Shown here: piece after piece, positions 51,177 through 62,824 of the stretch
Layout: every line of letters begins with the position of its first letter
How positions within the stretch are numbered: position 1 is the stretch's first letter
DNA from: Thermogymnomonas acidicola JCM 13583
Lineage (GTDB): Archaea; Thermoplasmatota; Thermoplasmata; Thermoplasmatales; Thermoplasmataceae
Direction of reading: 5' to 3'
DNA: 64,000 bases
Assembly: GCF_001316105.1 (NCBI RefSeq)
Contig: NZ_BBCP01000003.1
Coordinates: forward strand, 62,001-126,000
Made by a program: the position numbers and the translations under genes
The notes under the pieces: generated by a model
Databases searched by the model: none
What the model saw: the letters and a program-made list of their open reading frames with translations, nothing else
Told to the model about the DNA's origin: nothing

Positions 51177-51180
<4 letters not shown>
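50797..51180 (-). CDS. sufU: SufU/IscU-like Fe-S scaffold
   Basis: 127 residues. Three conserved Cys: NPVCGD, GRGCSISQASAS and REKCALLAY, with Asp in the first motif. The GRGCSISQAS helix and VKG.KTV...I segment are SufU/IscU signatures. In-frame C7 runs give YGGEIESPD and KGGKTV, one Gly more than typical. The start overlaps the sufS stop by four bases. Confidence 0.88.
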
Positions 51181-52439
<1,259 letters not shown>

Positions 52440-52447
<8 letters not shown>

Positions 52448-53687
52448 TTATATCCAGTTCCTTCACGAACCTCTCCACTGCGCTCCTGAACCTGGGGTGG
52501 CTTGCCCTGTCGGCCACTGAGGCTATGAAGCCCTCAGCCACCATGCTCTTGGCCTCCCCCCCCGCAGGTATGCCCCCCCTGGACCTCAGGTAGAAGACCT
52601 GCTCCTCGTCAAGGCTGCTGATGGCAGAGGCATGCTTGGACCTGGTGTCGTTGTTCTTTATCATGAGGCCTGGCTTGGAGTTTGCATAGCCCTCCTTGGA
52701 GAGGAGGAGTATCTTGGAGTCGTAGAAACCCGAGGACTTCTTTGCCACCTCCTCCAGGTCAACGTTCCCCCTGTGTATTGTCACGCTCTGCCCTGAAACT
52801 ACGCCCCTCACCTGTATGTCAGATGTGGACCCTATACCGAGCTGGAAACTGCTGTCCCTGATGTCCATCTTCTGGGTGCCTGCGCTGAAGCTTATCCCGT
52901 TGACCCTGAAGTCGCTGTAGTCGCCTGCCTGCTGGGACTCGTTGCTGAAGAGCACCTTGGCTGAACCGTAGTTGATGTGGTAGATATTGAAGGCAGAGTA
53001 CCTGTCCTGGAACGACTTCACGTATGTGATGTCCGTTGTCGTCTTCTCCTTCTCTTGGAGGTAGTTGAACTCCACCTTGGAGCCCTGCCCCCCCATTATG
53101 AAGTATATGGTCTTGCCGTGTACACCGTCGCCCTGGCCTGTGCTCATGTCATGCTCAAAGAGCCTCAGGTTCGCGTCCCTGCCCACTATGACCACATTCT
53201 TCAGTGCATACGAGATGCGTGAGTCCCATTCGACGTGTATGTCGACCTGCGCAGTGGCGCCGTCGGCCACCTCTATGAAGTAGCCGTTCTGCCAGGCAGA
53301 GTTGATCAGGAACTCGATCTTGTCGTCCCCCCCGAACTTGTCAAAGACCTTTGCCCTCAGCGTCTCCAGGTGCTCCTCCATGGCACCGCGCATGTCCGTT
53401 ATGATGACCCCCCCGGGCTGCACCTTCCCCACTGAGAAGTTCAGGCCGTACAGGGCCGCGTCCTCACCGTCCTCACGGGTCGCAGTGGATAGCTGGGACG
53501 ATGAGGCGTCCTGGTAGACCAGTGCCTCGACCTCCCTCTTCCCTATCTCAACGTAGTCCTTTACCGTCGGGCTCTCCTTGTAGTCCCTCACCGGGGGGGC
53601 CCTGAGGAAGGCCAGGAAGGCATCCCTCCTGTACTCATATGCACTGTCGTTGAGCCTTGTCTTCAGTGTGTCCAGGTAGTTATCCAT
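52440..53687 (-). CDS. sufD: Fe-S assembly protein SufD
   Basis: 415 residues, uninterrupted. The C-terminal part has IRDSSFQLGIGSTSDIQVRG, ILLLSKEGYANSKPGLMI and the family signature NNDTRSKHASAISSLDEEQ, then FYLRSRG. Two expansions give SRGGIPAGGEA; the family usually has SRGIP.xEA. It pairs with SufB to form the scaffold that SufC drives. Some stretches (for example FDKFGGDDKIEF) may carry an extra Gly. Confidence 0.92.
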
Positions 53688-53690
53688 GTC

Positions 53691-55143
53691 TCATCCCACT
53701 GCGCCCAGCTTGTTCATCTCCAGCTTTATGAGCCTGTTCATCTCCACAGCAAACTCCATGGGTATTTCCTTCATGACGTCGTCAAGGAAGCCCAGCACTA
53801 TCATGGAGCTTGCCTCGTCCTCGCTGAGGCCCCCCCTGGACCTCAGGTAGGTGAGCTCCTCCGTGCCTATCCTGCCCACCGTGGCCTCGTGCGCAAATGT
53901 AGCCGTTGGCTCGTAGATCTCATCGTGCGGGAAGGTGTAGGAAGTGCTCTCGTCGTTTATCAGGAGCGCATCGCACTGCACGTGTGCCTTGGAGTAGACA
54001 GCACCCTTGTTCATCCTCAGCAGGCCCCTGTATATGGCCTTACCGTCCTCTATGCTTATGCTCTTGGCCACTATCCTCGAACTGGTGTATGGGGCCAGGT
54101 GGAGGGCCTTCGCGCCCGTGTCCTTCACGGTGCCAGGGCCTGCAAGGGAGATGTTGAGGTTGTGCGTGCTTGAGTACGGGCCCCCTCAGGTACGATGACG
54201 GGTATATCATTGTGACTTTGGAGCCAAGGGAGCCGCCGACCCACTCCATCTGTGCGCCCTCGTCGACCCATGCCCTCTTCGTAGGCATGTTGTAGACGCT
54301 CTTGGACCAGTTCTGGACGCTCGTGTACCTCACCTTCGAGTACTTCTTTGCGTATATCTCAACTATGGCGCTGTGTAGCGAGTTCCTCTCGTACCTGGGT
54401 GCAGTGCACCCCTCTATGTAGTGAGCGGAGGCGCCCTCGTCCACGATAACAATCGTGTGCTCGAACTGGCCCGTGGACTCGCCGTTCATCCTGAAGTAAG
54501 TCTGGAGTGGCAGGTCTATGTGCACACCCTTGGGAACGTAGAGGAATGAGCCACCGGACCAGACTGCACCGTTCAGTGCGGCGAACTTGTTGTCCGTGAA
54601 CGGGACAGCCTTGCAGAAGTAGTCCTTCACAAGGTCAGGGTACTTCTTCACGGCCGAGTCTAGGTCCATGAAGACGACGCCCTTCTCCTCCCAGGTCTTC
54701 TTCAGGTGGTGGTAGACGCCCTCACTGTCGTACTGTGCCACTGAGCCCGCCAGGTACTTCTGCTCCATCTCCGGTATACCGAGCTTCCTGAACGTCTCCT
54801 TTATCTGCTCTGGCACCTCGTCCCAGTTGTTCACCTTCCTGTCATCCGGCTTCGAATAGTACTCTATGTTGTCCCAGTCGATGCCCGAGAGGTCTGGACC
54901 CCCCCAGGTGGGCACGGGCTTGGACTGGAAGATTTCAAAGGCCTTCAGCCTGAGCCTCCTCATCCAGTCCGGCTCCTTCTTTATCTCCGATATCTCCTCT
55001 ACCACCTTCCTTGTCAGGCCCCCCCTGCCCGTAGAGTAAACAGGCTTCACGGGATCGCTGAACTCCCAGTCAGCGCCCTTTATGCTCTTCAGTTCCTCCA
55101 GCAGCCTCTCGATCTGCTCCTCCTTTGACACTTCAACTTCCAT
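53691..55143 (-). CDS. sufB: Fe-S cluster scaffold SufB
   Basis: About 480 residues. The N-terminus includes VVEEISEIKKEPDWMRRLRL, then FTDNKFAALNGAVWSGGSFL, YVPKGVHIDLPLQTYFRMN, a long stretch with EGCTAPRYERNSLHSAIVEI and, after the C5 at 54181-54185 is corrected, THNLNISLAGPG and FAHEATVGRIGTEELTYLRS. Central assembly surface of the SufBC2D complex. Starts one base after the sufC stop. Confidence 0.94.
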
Positions 55144-55897
55144 TTACGCCACACTCCTCAACCAGTCATAACCCTCTTCCTCGATCTTGAGGGAGAGCTC
55201 TTTATCGCCATCCTTCACGATCCTTCCATCTATAAGCACGTGAACGAACTCAGGTTCGATGTTCTTCAGTATCCTCTGGTAGTGAGTGATGATCAGGAAG
55301 CCCACGTCCTGGCTGTAGTACTCCCTTATCTCATCGGCCACCAGCTTGAGGGCATCAACGTCCAGGCCCGAGTCGATCTCGTCAAGCACCACTATCTTGG
55401 GCCTCAGTATTATCATCTGCAATATCTCGAACCTCTTCCTCTCGCCTCCGGAGAAGCCGTCGTTCACGGCCCTTGAGAGGAAGCTCTCGTCTAGGCCGAC
55501 CTTCTTCAGGTGTTTCTTCACGTTGTCAAAGAACTCGTTCACACCGGTCTTGTCCTCTGGGTGCAGCTGCTTGAATGCGGTCCTAAGGAACGTTGATATC
55601 TTGACGCCCGGAATCGATATGGGGTTCTGGAATGCCAGGAAGAGGCCTGCCCTTGCCCTCTCCTCGGGCGTTGCGTAAGTTATGTCCTTCCCGTCCAGCA
55701 GTATCTGCCCCCCCCAGTCACCTGGTAGCTCGGGTGACCGATCAGCACGCTGCCGAGGGTGGTCTTGCCGGCCCCCCCGTTGGCCCCCCCATGAGTGCGT
55801 GTATCTCGCCACCCCCCCTCACTGTCAGGTTAACTCCCTTGAGGATCTCTTTGTTTTCCACGGTCGCCCTGAGATCCCTGATGATCAGTTCGCTCAT
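55144..55897 (-). CDS. sufC: ABC-type ATPase SufC
   Basis: About 248 residues. LIIRDLRATVENKEILKGVN, signature FSGGERKRFEILQ, Walker B IVVLDEIDSGLD and H-loop IITHYQRIL. Walker A is garbled by two C7 runs (55772-55778 and 55784-55790) and a missing G; restored it reads GPNGAGKTT. Another run near 55713 shifts the frame. First gene of the operon; ATG at 55897. Confidence 0.92.
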
Positions 55898-55925
55898 CTT
55901 GATAGCACCAAATAGAGCATCAGTT

Positions 55926-55985
55926 AACATATTTAAACACTTTGAAATGTCTAAAGTGACCAAAGTATAAATACAAAGTTTGTAT
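55926..55985. promoter_or_regulatory. Divergent suf promoter with two palindromic operator candidates
   Basis: Between sufC and its divergent regulator. Perfect arms CACTTT (55938-55943) and AAAGTG (55953-55958) lie 9 bp apart, just upstream of a minus-strand TATA (tttaaatatg, complement of 55926-55936). ATACAAAGTTTGTAT (55971-55985) is a 15-bp palindrome overlapping the regulator's own TATA (agtataaata, 55964-55973) and its expected transcription start. Placement suits repression of both transcripts by the SufR-like protein. Confidence 0.5.
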
Positions 55986-55998
55986 ACATTCCATGTAA

Positions 55999-56672
55999 AT
56001 GGACAACCAGGGATTCGAGGATTCGCTAACTACGCTGTTCGGCCTGTGAAGGCCGAGATACTGAGGGAGCTGAGCACCTCAGAGAGGAGCGCAGGCTCCC
56101 TATCGGAACTCCTGGGAATAAACAAGACAGCAGTGAAGGAACACCTGGAGACGCTTGAGAAGAAAGGCTACATAAGGTCCTACTTCAAACACCAGAGCTC
56201 CGGAAGGCCAGGCAAGTTCTATGAATTAACAGAGAAGGGAATGGAGCTCTTCCCCAAGAGGTATGCTGAGTTTTCTGCGCTCCTGCTCCAGGAGGTCGAG
56301 AGGGAGCTGGGGGGGCAGGAAAGGCTCAACGCCATACTCTCAAGGATGGCGGACAGGCTTGTTGAGAGCGTCGGGTGGAGCGGCAACCTGGATGAGGGGG
56401 GGACGACCAGGGAGGGCAAGATCAGAAAACTCGGAGAGTTCGTCTCGATGCTCAACAGGCTTGGCTACTACGCCAGGCTGGAGATAGGCGAGGACTGCGT
56501 CAGGATAGTGAGGCACAACTGCATCTTTTACGAACTGGCGAAGGCGAGCAACAGGTTCATATGCAGTTCCCTAGAGAGGGAGGTAATATCCAAGGGCCTG
56601 AGCAGCAAGGCGAGGATAAGCGAGACCTTCTCTGACGGCGGAAAGAGGTGCGTTGTCGAGATCGACCTATGA
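55999..56672 (+). CDS. SufR-like winged-helix regulator with cysteine motif
   Basis: About 224 residues. The ATG at 55999 is about 30 bp after the TATA. It begins MDNQGFEDSLTTLFG and, with one C restored near 56041, continues PVKAEILREL. The wHTH is SAGSLSELLGINKTAVKEHL, with the wing SSGRPGKFYELTEKG. The C-terminal domain holds VRHNCIFYELAKASNRFICS, two Cys and His spaced as in SufR-type Fe-S sensors. Divergent orientation from sufC and the palindromes between support regulation of the suf operon by cluster status; this is inference. Confidence 0.78.
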
Positions 56673-56680
56673 GCAGCCCA

Positions 56681-57285
56681 TTACTTCAGGACCTGTAAGA
56701 GTATAAGCGCATCTATCATGTACTGTATGGCGAAACCCGCCACAAGGAGTCCGAATATCCTGGTTATCGCCTTAATGAGCCTCGGGCCCATCATGGTGGC
56801 TATCCGCACAGAGTAGTGGAAAAACAGGTAGACGAGTGCGAACAGTATGACGATGGAAACCAGGGTGAAGGCCTTGGTCACCACAGAGCCCTTCATGAGG
56901 ATTATGACGAGGGAGATGGCACCAGGGCCAGCAAGCATGGGCGTGGCCAGTGGTACTATACCGACGTCCTCCACTGAGCTGCCGCCAGCCGATGGCGGTT
57001 TGTCTCCCTCCCTCACCATCTCTATCCCCATTATCAGTAGTATCAGGCCGCCAGAGATCTCAAGTGCTGCTATTGATATGCCGAAGAAGTAGATTATGTA
57101 CACCCACAAGCGCGAAGAACACGAGGATGGCGGCACCGTAGAGTGAGGCCTCACGGCTCACGCTCTCCTTCTTTTCCGCGCTCAGTGTACCTGTCACGGC
57201 TACAAATATGACGAGACTCCCGAACGTCGATAACGACGAACAGCGGTATGAACACCTTCAGGAACTCTATGGTGGGGGATGCCAT
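56681..57285 (-). CDS. MarC-family membrane protein (UPF0056)
   Basis: About 200 residues and six membrane segments. FIPLFVVID near the N-terminus, ALEISGGLILLIMGIEMV, VPLATPMLAGPGAISLVIIL and FGLLVAGFAIQYMIDAL are the MarC pattern with internal repeat. The frame breaks near 57102 and 57222 (single bases). The ATG at 57285 is chosen because it gives the standard N-terminus. Transport substrate is not known for the family. Confidence 0.82.
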
Positions 57286-57398
57286 GTCCGGGAGTTATCG
57301 CTGGTTAGGATTAAATGTTCCCAGATAATCGCAAAAACTTATGTACCTAAAGGTTTAGAGATAAAACATTTTAAATTAGTAATGAATGGAGTTTCATC

Positions 57399-58620
57399 AT
57401 GAACGTCCTGATACTCGGTGTTGACGGTTACATAGGCTGGCCCCCCCTCGCACTGAGGCTCCTGAAAAGGGGGGCACATGGTATACGGTGTGGACAGTTT
57501 CTTTACCAGGAGGCGTGTGAAGGAGGTACATTCAGATTCCGTGCTGCCGATTGAGCCTTCAGCATAAGGAACAAGAAGCTGCACGCCAGGATGCAGAAGC
57601 AGGTCACATTCTTCAGGGGGGGTGACGTGAGCGATGCCAAGTTCATGTACGACGTTGTTGAGGCCAGCAGGCCAGATGTCATCGTGCACCTTGCGGAGCA
57701 GAGGTCTGCACCGTACTCCATGATTGGCCTCAAGCAGGCGACCGAGACCATGGTGAAGAACATCGTGAGCACCCTGAACCTGATATACGCGGTGAAGGAC
57801 ATCGTGCCTGAGGCCCACATACTGAAGATGGGGGGGACAATGGGTGAATACGGCACCCCCAACATAGACATACCTGAGGGTTTCTTCGAGGTTGAATACA
57901 ATGGAAGGAGGGACTACCTGCCGTTCCCCAAGTTCGCCAGTTCCTGGTACCACTGGACAAAAGTGCACGACTCTAACAACCTCATGTTCGCGAGCAAGGT
58001 GTGGAACCTCTCAGTGACCGATGTGATGCAGGGGGGGTCGTATACGGCACGAGGACGCCAGAGATTGTCGAAACTGGCCTCTACACAAGGTTTGATGTGG
58101 ACGAGGTGTTCGGCACCGCCCTCAACAGGTTCTGCGCGCAGGCAATTGCAAACCTGCCTATAACGCCCTACGGCAAAGGCGGGCAGACCAGAGGGTTCAT
58201 ATCCCTTGAAGACAGCGTGCAGTGCCTGACCCTCCTAGCGGAGAACCCCCCCCGGACAGGGGGGGAGAGTACAGGGTGTTCAACCAGTTTGACGAGCACT
58301 ACTCCGTCCTCAAGCTCGCCACAATCGTGAAGGAAGTTTATGAGGAGGAGTTCGGAGGCATTGCGGAAATAAAGCACGTCGAGAACCCCAGGGTGGAGAA
58401 GGAGGAGCACTACTACAACCCTATCCATGAGAACCTGAAGAAGCTGGGCTTCAGGAGGACGAAGGAGCTGAGGGATGAGGTTGAGCTCATGCTCCAGGAC
58501 CTATCACAGTTCAGGGACAAGATACTCTCGATGAGGGAGGTCATAGAGCCCAGGACGTTCTGGAAGGAGAGCAGGGGGGGCCTGGTTCAGGGGGGGGAGA
58601 AGGTGGTGGAGGAATCGTAG
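57399..58620 (+). CDS. agl3: UDP-sulfoquinovose synthase-type enzyme (SqdB/Agl3)
   Basis: Extended SDR of about 400 residues. VLILGVDGYIGWPLALRLL, HLAEQRSAPYSMI, MG.TMGEYGTPNIDIPEG, FASSWYHWTKVHDSNNLMFA and a TDVMQGVVYGT stretch are specific to the SQD1/SqdB/Agl3 group, which adds sulfite to UDP-glucose to form UDP-sulfoquinovose. Breaks near 57466-57471, 57564, 58032-58038 and 58245-58266. Related sulfonated sugars are known in archaeal N-glycans. The start is ATG at 57399. It overlaps the convergent nucleotidyltransferase by 34 bases. Confidence 0.9.
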
Positions 58621-59333
58621 CTCCTCCTGAGCACATCAAGGTAGCTCTCCTTTGTGCCAACACTTGCCCAGTCCTCCCTTTCCACTCTGACGTATGTGCA
58701 AGCCAGGCCCCCGCGTATGGCCTCGTCAATTGCAGGGGGGGTGAGCTCCTGCCTTCCCGCAAGCTTCGACCTTATTGATGTGGGCAGGACATAGACAGCG
58801 CACATGGCCAGTTTGCTCTTTGGGGGGGTGTGCGGCTTTTCCTCCACACCCGTCACCCTTTCGCCATCCACAACCGCAACCCCGTACCTCCTCGGGTCGT
58901 CCACCTCCATGAGGCACAGGGCCATGTCAGCCCTTGAGCCTGCCTCCATCAGTGATGCCAGGGATCTAGTTTTCAGGAGGATGCCGTCGCCCGCGTTCAG
59001 GAGGAACTTGCTTCCCTTCACCCTGGAGAGGCCTATCCTGACAGCCTCCCCGTAACCTGTCTTTTCCCTCTGGAACACTATTTCGCACTCGGGGGGGAAG
59101 TTCCTGCTCACGTAGCTCTCTGTGCACGTATCGTTGGGATCGAGGACGCAGACAACGTGCTCACAACCCACCTGGAGCATCCTCGTTATGACGCAGTCGA
59201 TCATGGGCCTGAGGACGAGCCTGCCATCCCTCCTGTCGTACACCGGGAGGAGTTCCTTCCTGAGCTTACCGTCAAGGCCAGAGCGTGTCCCGAGGCCAGC
59301 CGCGGTCACCAGGCCGTACATGCTTCCCGTCAT
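58587..59333 (-). CDS. NDP-sugar nucleotidyltransferase (GalU/RmlA-like)
   Basis: About 248 residues, intact. MYGLVTAAGLGTRSGLDGKL, RKELLPVYD, FLLNAGDGILLKTRSL and VEEKPHTP.KSKLA show a UTP- or dTTP-glucose-1-phosphate transferase. Start taken as ATG at 59333 (MTGSMYG); the ATG at 59321 is the alternative. Next to Agl3, it most likely makes the UDP-glucose substrate; that is inference from position. Confidence 0.85.
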   Translation of the reverse strand: MTGSMYGLVTAAGLGTRSGLDGKLRKELLPVYDRRDGRLVLRPMIDCVITRMLQVGCEHVVCVLDPNDTCTESYVSRNFPPECEIVFQREKTGYGEAVRIGLSRVKGSKFLLNAGDGILLKTRSLASLMEAGSRADMALCLMEVDDPRRYGVAVVDGERVTGVEEKPHTPPKSKLAMCAVYVLPTSIRSKLAGRQELTPPAIDEAIRGGLACTYVRVEREDWASVGTKESYLDVLRRSYDSSTTFSPP

Positions 59334-59460
59334 GGGGGGGCACGACCTAAAAATAGCATGTGCCTGGCGGCATTGGAGAAGCACTTTCCCTGGCACCAAG
59401 TGGATGGGAGGTTTTGCGGAGGCCATTTCACTATGATAGGTGGTGCCCCATGTGGCTATC

Positions 59461-59468
59461 TTTATAAT
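59461..59468 (+). promoter_or_regulatory. TATA box of the pgk-pfdA-ftsY run
   Basis: tttataat centred about 26 bp before the pgk ATG at 59491, suggesting a leaderless transcript. Confidence 0.5.
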
Positions 59469-59490
59469 CGAACCGTGAGATCAAGGTAGC

Positions 59491-60742
59491 ATGGAAGGTT
59501 ACGATGGCCAGTTCCTCACCATGGACGACTACGAGTTCGATGGCAGGCGGGTATACGTCAGGCTGGACATTAACTCACCCATCAACCCCCATAACCGGCG
59601 AGATCATAGGTTCCTCGAGGTTCCGCTCCCATGTGGAGACTGTAAACCTCCTAAGGCACTCCAAGGTTGTCCTTGTAGGCACCAGAGCAGACCTGGGAAG
59701 GAGGACTTCACCTCGCTGAGGCAGCATGCCATGGAGATGCAGAGGGTTCTCGGCCGGAGGGTACAGTTCATCGACGAGCTATTCGGAGAGAGGGTGAGCA
59801 GGGAAGTCCTCTCTATGTCCGACGGAGACATAATCATGCTCGAGAACACCAGGTTCTATTCGGAGGAGGCCAACCTTGATACAGAGGATATCGAGGTCAT
59901 GGAGAGGACCCATATCGTGCAGAACCTCTCGAAGCTCTTCGACTATTATGTGATAGACGCCTTTCCGGCCATACACAGGGCACAGACCTCGCTTGTTGGC
60001 TTCAGGAGGATCAGGCCAAACGTTGCGGGGAGGCTGATCCAGAGGGAGGTGTCCATGCTCGACAGGTTCCTGAGGAGCAGGGACAGGCCAAAGTACGCCA
60101 TACTGGCAGGCGCGAAGATCGACGATTCCATAAAGGTGGCGAGGTCGTTCCTCAGGTCAGGCCTCGTTGACAGGGTCATCACCGGCGGCGTGGTCGCAAA
60201 CGCTTTCCTCTGGGCGGCCGGCAGGCACATAGGGAAGAAGAACATGGAGTTCATAAAGAAAAACAACAAGAACTATGAGGAGCTCCTCGAGACCTGCCGC
60301 TCGCTCCTTAGGGACTACGGCGACAGGATCGTGATGCCCGTGGACGGTGTCCTGAGCCCCTCAGGGAAGAGGCACATACTGACGGAACCGGTGCCCGATG
60401 ACCAGATCCTGGCAGACATAGGCGTGGATACAATAGTGCAGTACTCCGAGATGGTTGCATCCGCAAGGGGGGGCATCTTCATGAACGGCCCCCATGGGAA
60501 TGTACGAGATAGAGGAGTACTCCGCCGGCACCTTCGAGGTCTTCAGGGCTGTTGCCTCCAGCGACGGCATAACCGTGGCAGGTGGTGGGCACACACTGAG
60601 CGCTCTGGAAAAGCTGGGCGCAATCAACAGGATAACACATGCGTCCACGGGTGGTGGCGCACTGATAAGCTATTTATCCGGTGAGAAAATGCCAGTACTG
60701 GAAGCGCTCAAGGAGAGCCGTGCAATTTTCAAGGGTAGGTGA
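59491..60742 (+). CDS. pgk: Phosphoglycerate kinase
   Basis: About 415 residues. VYVRLDINSPINP, GHQSRPGKEDFTSL (restored), the strand IIMLENTRFYSEE, YAILAGAKIDDSI, VVANAFLW and FMNGPMGMYEIEEYSAGT identify archaeal PGK, which makes ATP from 1,3-bisphosphoglycerate. Breaks: C5 at 59586-59590, a C missing near 59679 and C5 at 60489-60493. All three sit in conserved motifs, so the gene is surely intact in life. Confidence 0.93.
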
Positions 60743-60744
60743 AC

Positions 60745-61151
60745 ATGGCCGGGGAAGAGCAAGTCGATGTGGCAGAGCAGATACAGTACATCAAGGGCCT
60801 CATAGACACAACGGAGGCACAGATACAGGTACTCAGCAGGGCGCTGGAAGACATGATCAGGGCAAGGTCGATCCTTGAGGATGCCAGCCTCAGGTCATCG
60901 AAGAGCCTGCGCGTATCCATAGGTGCCGGGATATATGTGGACGCTAAGCTCAACCTTGAGGAAAAGGTCATGGTGCCCATAGGCTCTGACACGTACATAC
61001 AGGAGAGCGCAGAGGACGCCGTGAAGAGGCTGAAAAGCAACGAGGAGGAGGTAAAGGACAGCCTGGGCAGCTTTACGCCCAGAGGGATGAGCTCACGATA
61101 AGGTACAACAACCTCCTGGCCCTTGTGCAGGCATCCGCTCAGGGTAGATAG
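60745..61151 (+). CDS. pfdA: Prefoldin subunit alpha
   Basis: About 135 residues. N-terminal coiled coil (DVAEQIQYIKGLIDTTEAQI), a central beta hairpin (VSIGAGIYVDAKLNLEEKVM) and, after restoring a G near 61077, a C-terminal coiled coil ending LLALVQASAQGR. Hexameric jellyfish-shaped co-chaperone that hands unfolded proteins to the thermosome. The ATG at 60745 is preferred over an overlapping GTG at 60739. The pfdA-ftsY order is common in archaea. Confidence 0.9.
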
Positions 61152-61153
61152 AG

Positions 61154-62044
61154 ATGTTTGATGGCCTCAGGAAGAAGTTTGCAGCACTCTTCGGCCGGGG
61201 CGGTGGCAGCGAGGAGGTAGTCAAGAGGGCAGAGGTGGAGGAGAAGATCCTGGAGATCCTCCTCGAGGCAGACGTCTCTCTGGAGACGGCGGAGAAGATC
61301 GTGAAGAGGATGGAGGAAAGGGTCAGGGCCATGGGCCGCAAGGTCGGCATGAACGACCTCAGGGAGGCCCTGCGTTCCGTCGTTGTCGAGATGCTCCAGG
61401 GCGCCAGGCCACCGGTGGACATAATGGAGCAGGCCAAGAAGCCATACGTGATCCTCTTCCTAGGCATAAACGGCACAGGGAAGACAACGACCATAGGCAA
61501 GATGGCGCACCTCATCAAGAAGAGCGGCAGGAGGGTCGTGATAGCCGCAGGGGACACGTTCAGGGCAGGTGCCATAGAGCAGATAGCGATACTGGGGGGG
61601 AGCAGGTGGGCGTCAGCGTCATAAAGCACAGCTCTGGCGGTGACCCGGCTGCGGTGGCCTACGACGCAATAGAGCACGCTGCTTCCAGGGGGCATAGACT
61701 TCGTGCTCATAGATTCTGCAGGGAGGATGCAGACCAACAGGAACCTGATGGACGAGATGAAGAAGATAAAGAGGGTGGCAAAGCCAGACCTCACCCTCCT
61801 GGTCATAGACGCCGTCGTTGGCCAGGACGCAGTGAACCAGGCCAGGGCCTTCGCAGAGGCTGTGGGATTCGACGGCGTGATACTGACCAAGCTGGATACA
61901 GACGCACGCGGCGGTGCTGTCATAACGGTCGCAGAGGAGGTCGGCAAGCCCATATACTATCTAGGCGTGGGACAGGGCATGGACGACCTCATGCCCTTTG
62001 ACCCTGTGTGGTACGCGAACAGGATAGTGCCGTCACCTGAGTGA
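61154..62044 (+). CDS. ftsY: Signal recognition particle receptor FtsY
   Basis: About 295 residues, N and G domains only. N domain helices begin EKILEILLEADVSLETAEKI; G-domain motifs are GINGTGKTTTIGKMA, AGDTFRAGAIEQ, LIDSAGRMQTN, TKLDTDARGGA and the C-terminal GVGQGMDDLMPFDP, which marks FtsY rather than SRP54. Repairs: G7 at 61594-61600 (should be 5) and G5 at 61688-61692 (should be 4). Docks SRP-ribosome complexes at the membrane. Confidence 0.92.
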
Positions 62045-62721
62045 CGACATTATCTGCGACACTGTCTTGACGTCCAGGTCTGTGTTGAGAAGGGGGGGTA
62101 TGTTCTCTATGTTGGCCAGCTTTATTGCCAGTTCGTCCACCCTGTCAGGCTGGATGTAGACAACCGCTGCGGCTTGAGTGGGTGCACCCTTATGGCAATC
62201 ATTGGGCTCCTCCCCCCCATCTTGACGCCTGTGAAGAATATGATCCTCTGGCTTGACCAGCCGTATATTTTTGAGTATTCCGAGTATGAGAAGGAGAGTA
62301 TGGCCTTGACCCCCCCGTCCAGGATCGTGTATCCCCCCCTGATGTACCTGTTGAGGCCCACGGAGGAGCAGTTGGTTCCGCTTATGAGCCTCATGACCCT
62401 CTCCAGGCTTATGTCATGGTTGTAGTCCTTTATGTCTATCAGGGCGTCGGAGGGCACTCCTGTGCTGTACCGCCTTATCACCGGGCCTCCCCCCCTGGCC
62501 TTGTCTATCTCTATGAGGGCGTTAACTATCTTCCTGATGGATGCGACACCCGGCGACTTCCTCCTGCCCTTCTCATAGTCGCTTATCACCGATGGCGTGA
62601 TCTTGAGGTATTCCGAAAGCTCCAGCTGCGAGATCCTGAACTCTTCCCTCCACTTCTTTATGGTCTTGCCCGGGTTGTCGGACATCGTTATTTCTCCGGC
62701 TATTTTCTCCTCGAGCTCCAC
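62033..62721 (-). CDS. Archaeal XRE-type HTH regulator
   Basis: About 229 residues. N-terminus EEKIAGEITMSDNPGKTIKK, HTH FRISQLELSEYLKITPSVIS and DYEKGRRKSPG follow a pattern widely conserved in archaeal HTH regulators of unknown target. The C-terminal domain runs on, after restoring a C near 62174, with AAVVYIQPDRVDELAIKLAN and a stop at 62033-62035. Overlaps ftsY by 12 bases tail to tail. The ATG at 62721 is preferred over 62685 because EKIAGEI is conserved in the family. Confidence 0.82.
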
Positions 62722-62824
62722 GGATCGCTAAGAGCTTTATTATTTAAAAATTTGCCGTATGCAGAATCGTCTTTTGACGATTCCAACACGCAGGCCATGG
62801 AAATGGCTGGACCCAACTGGAGGT

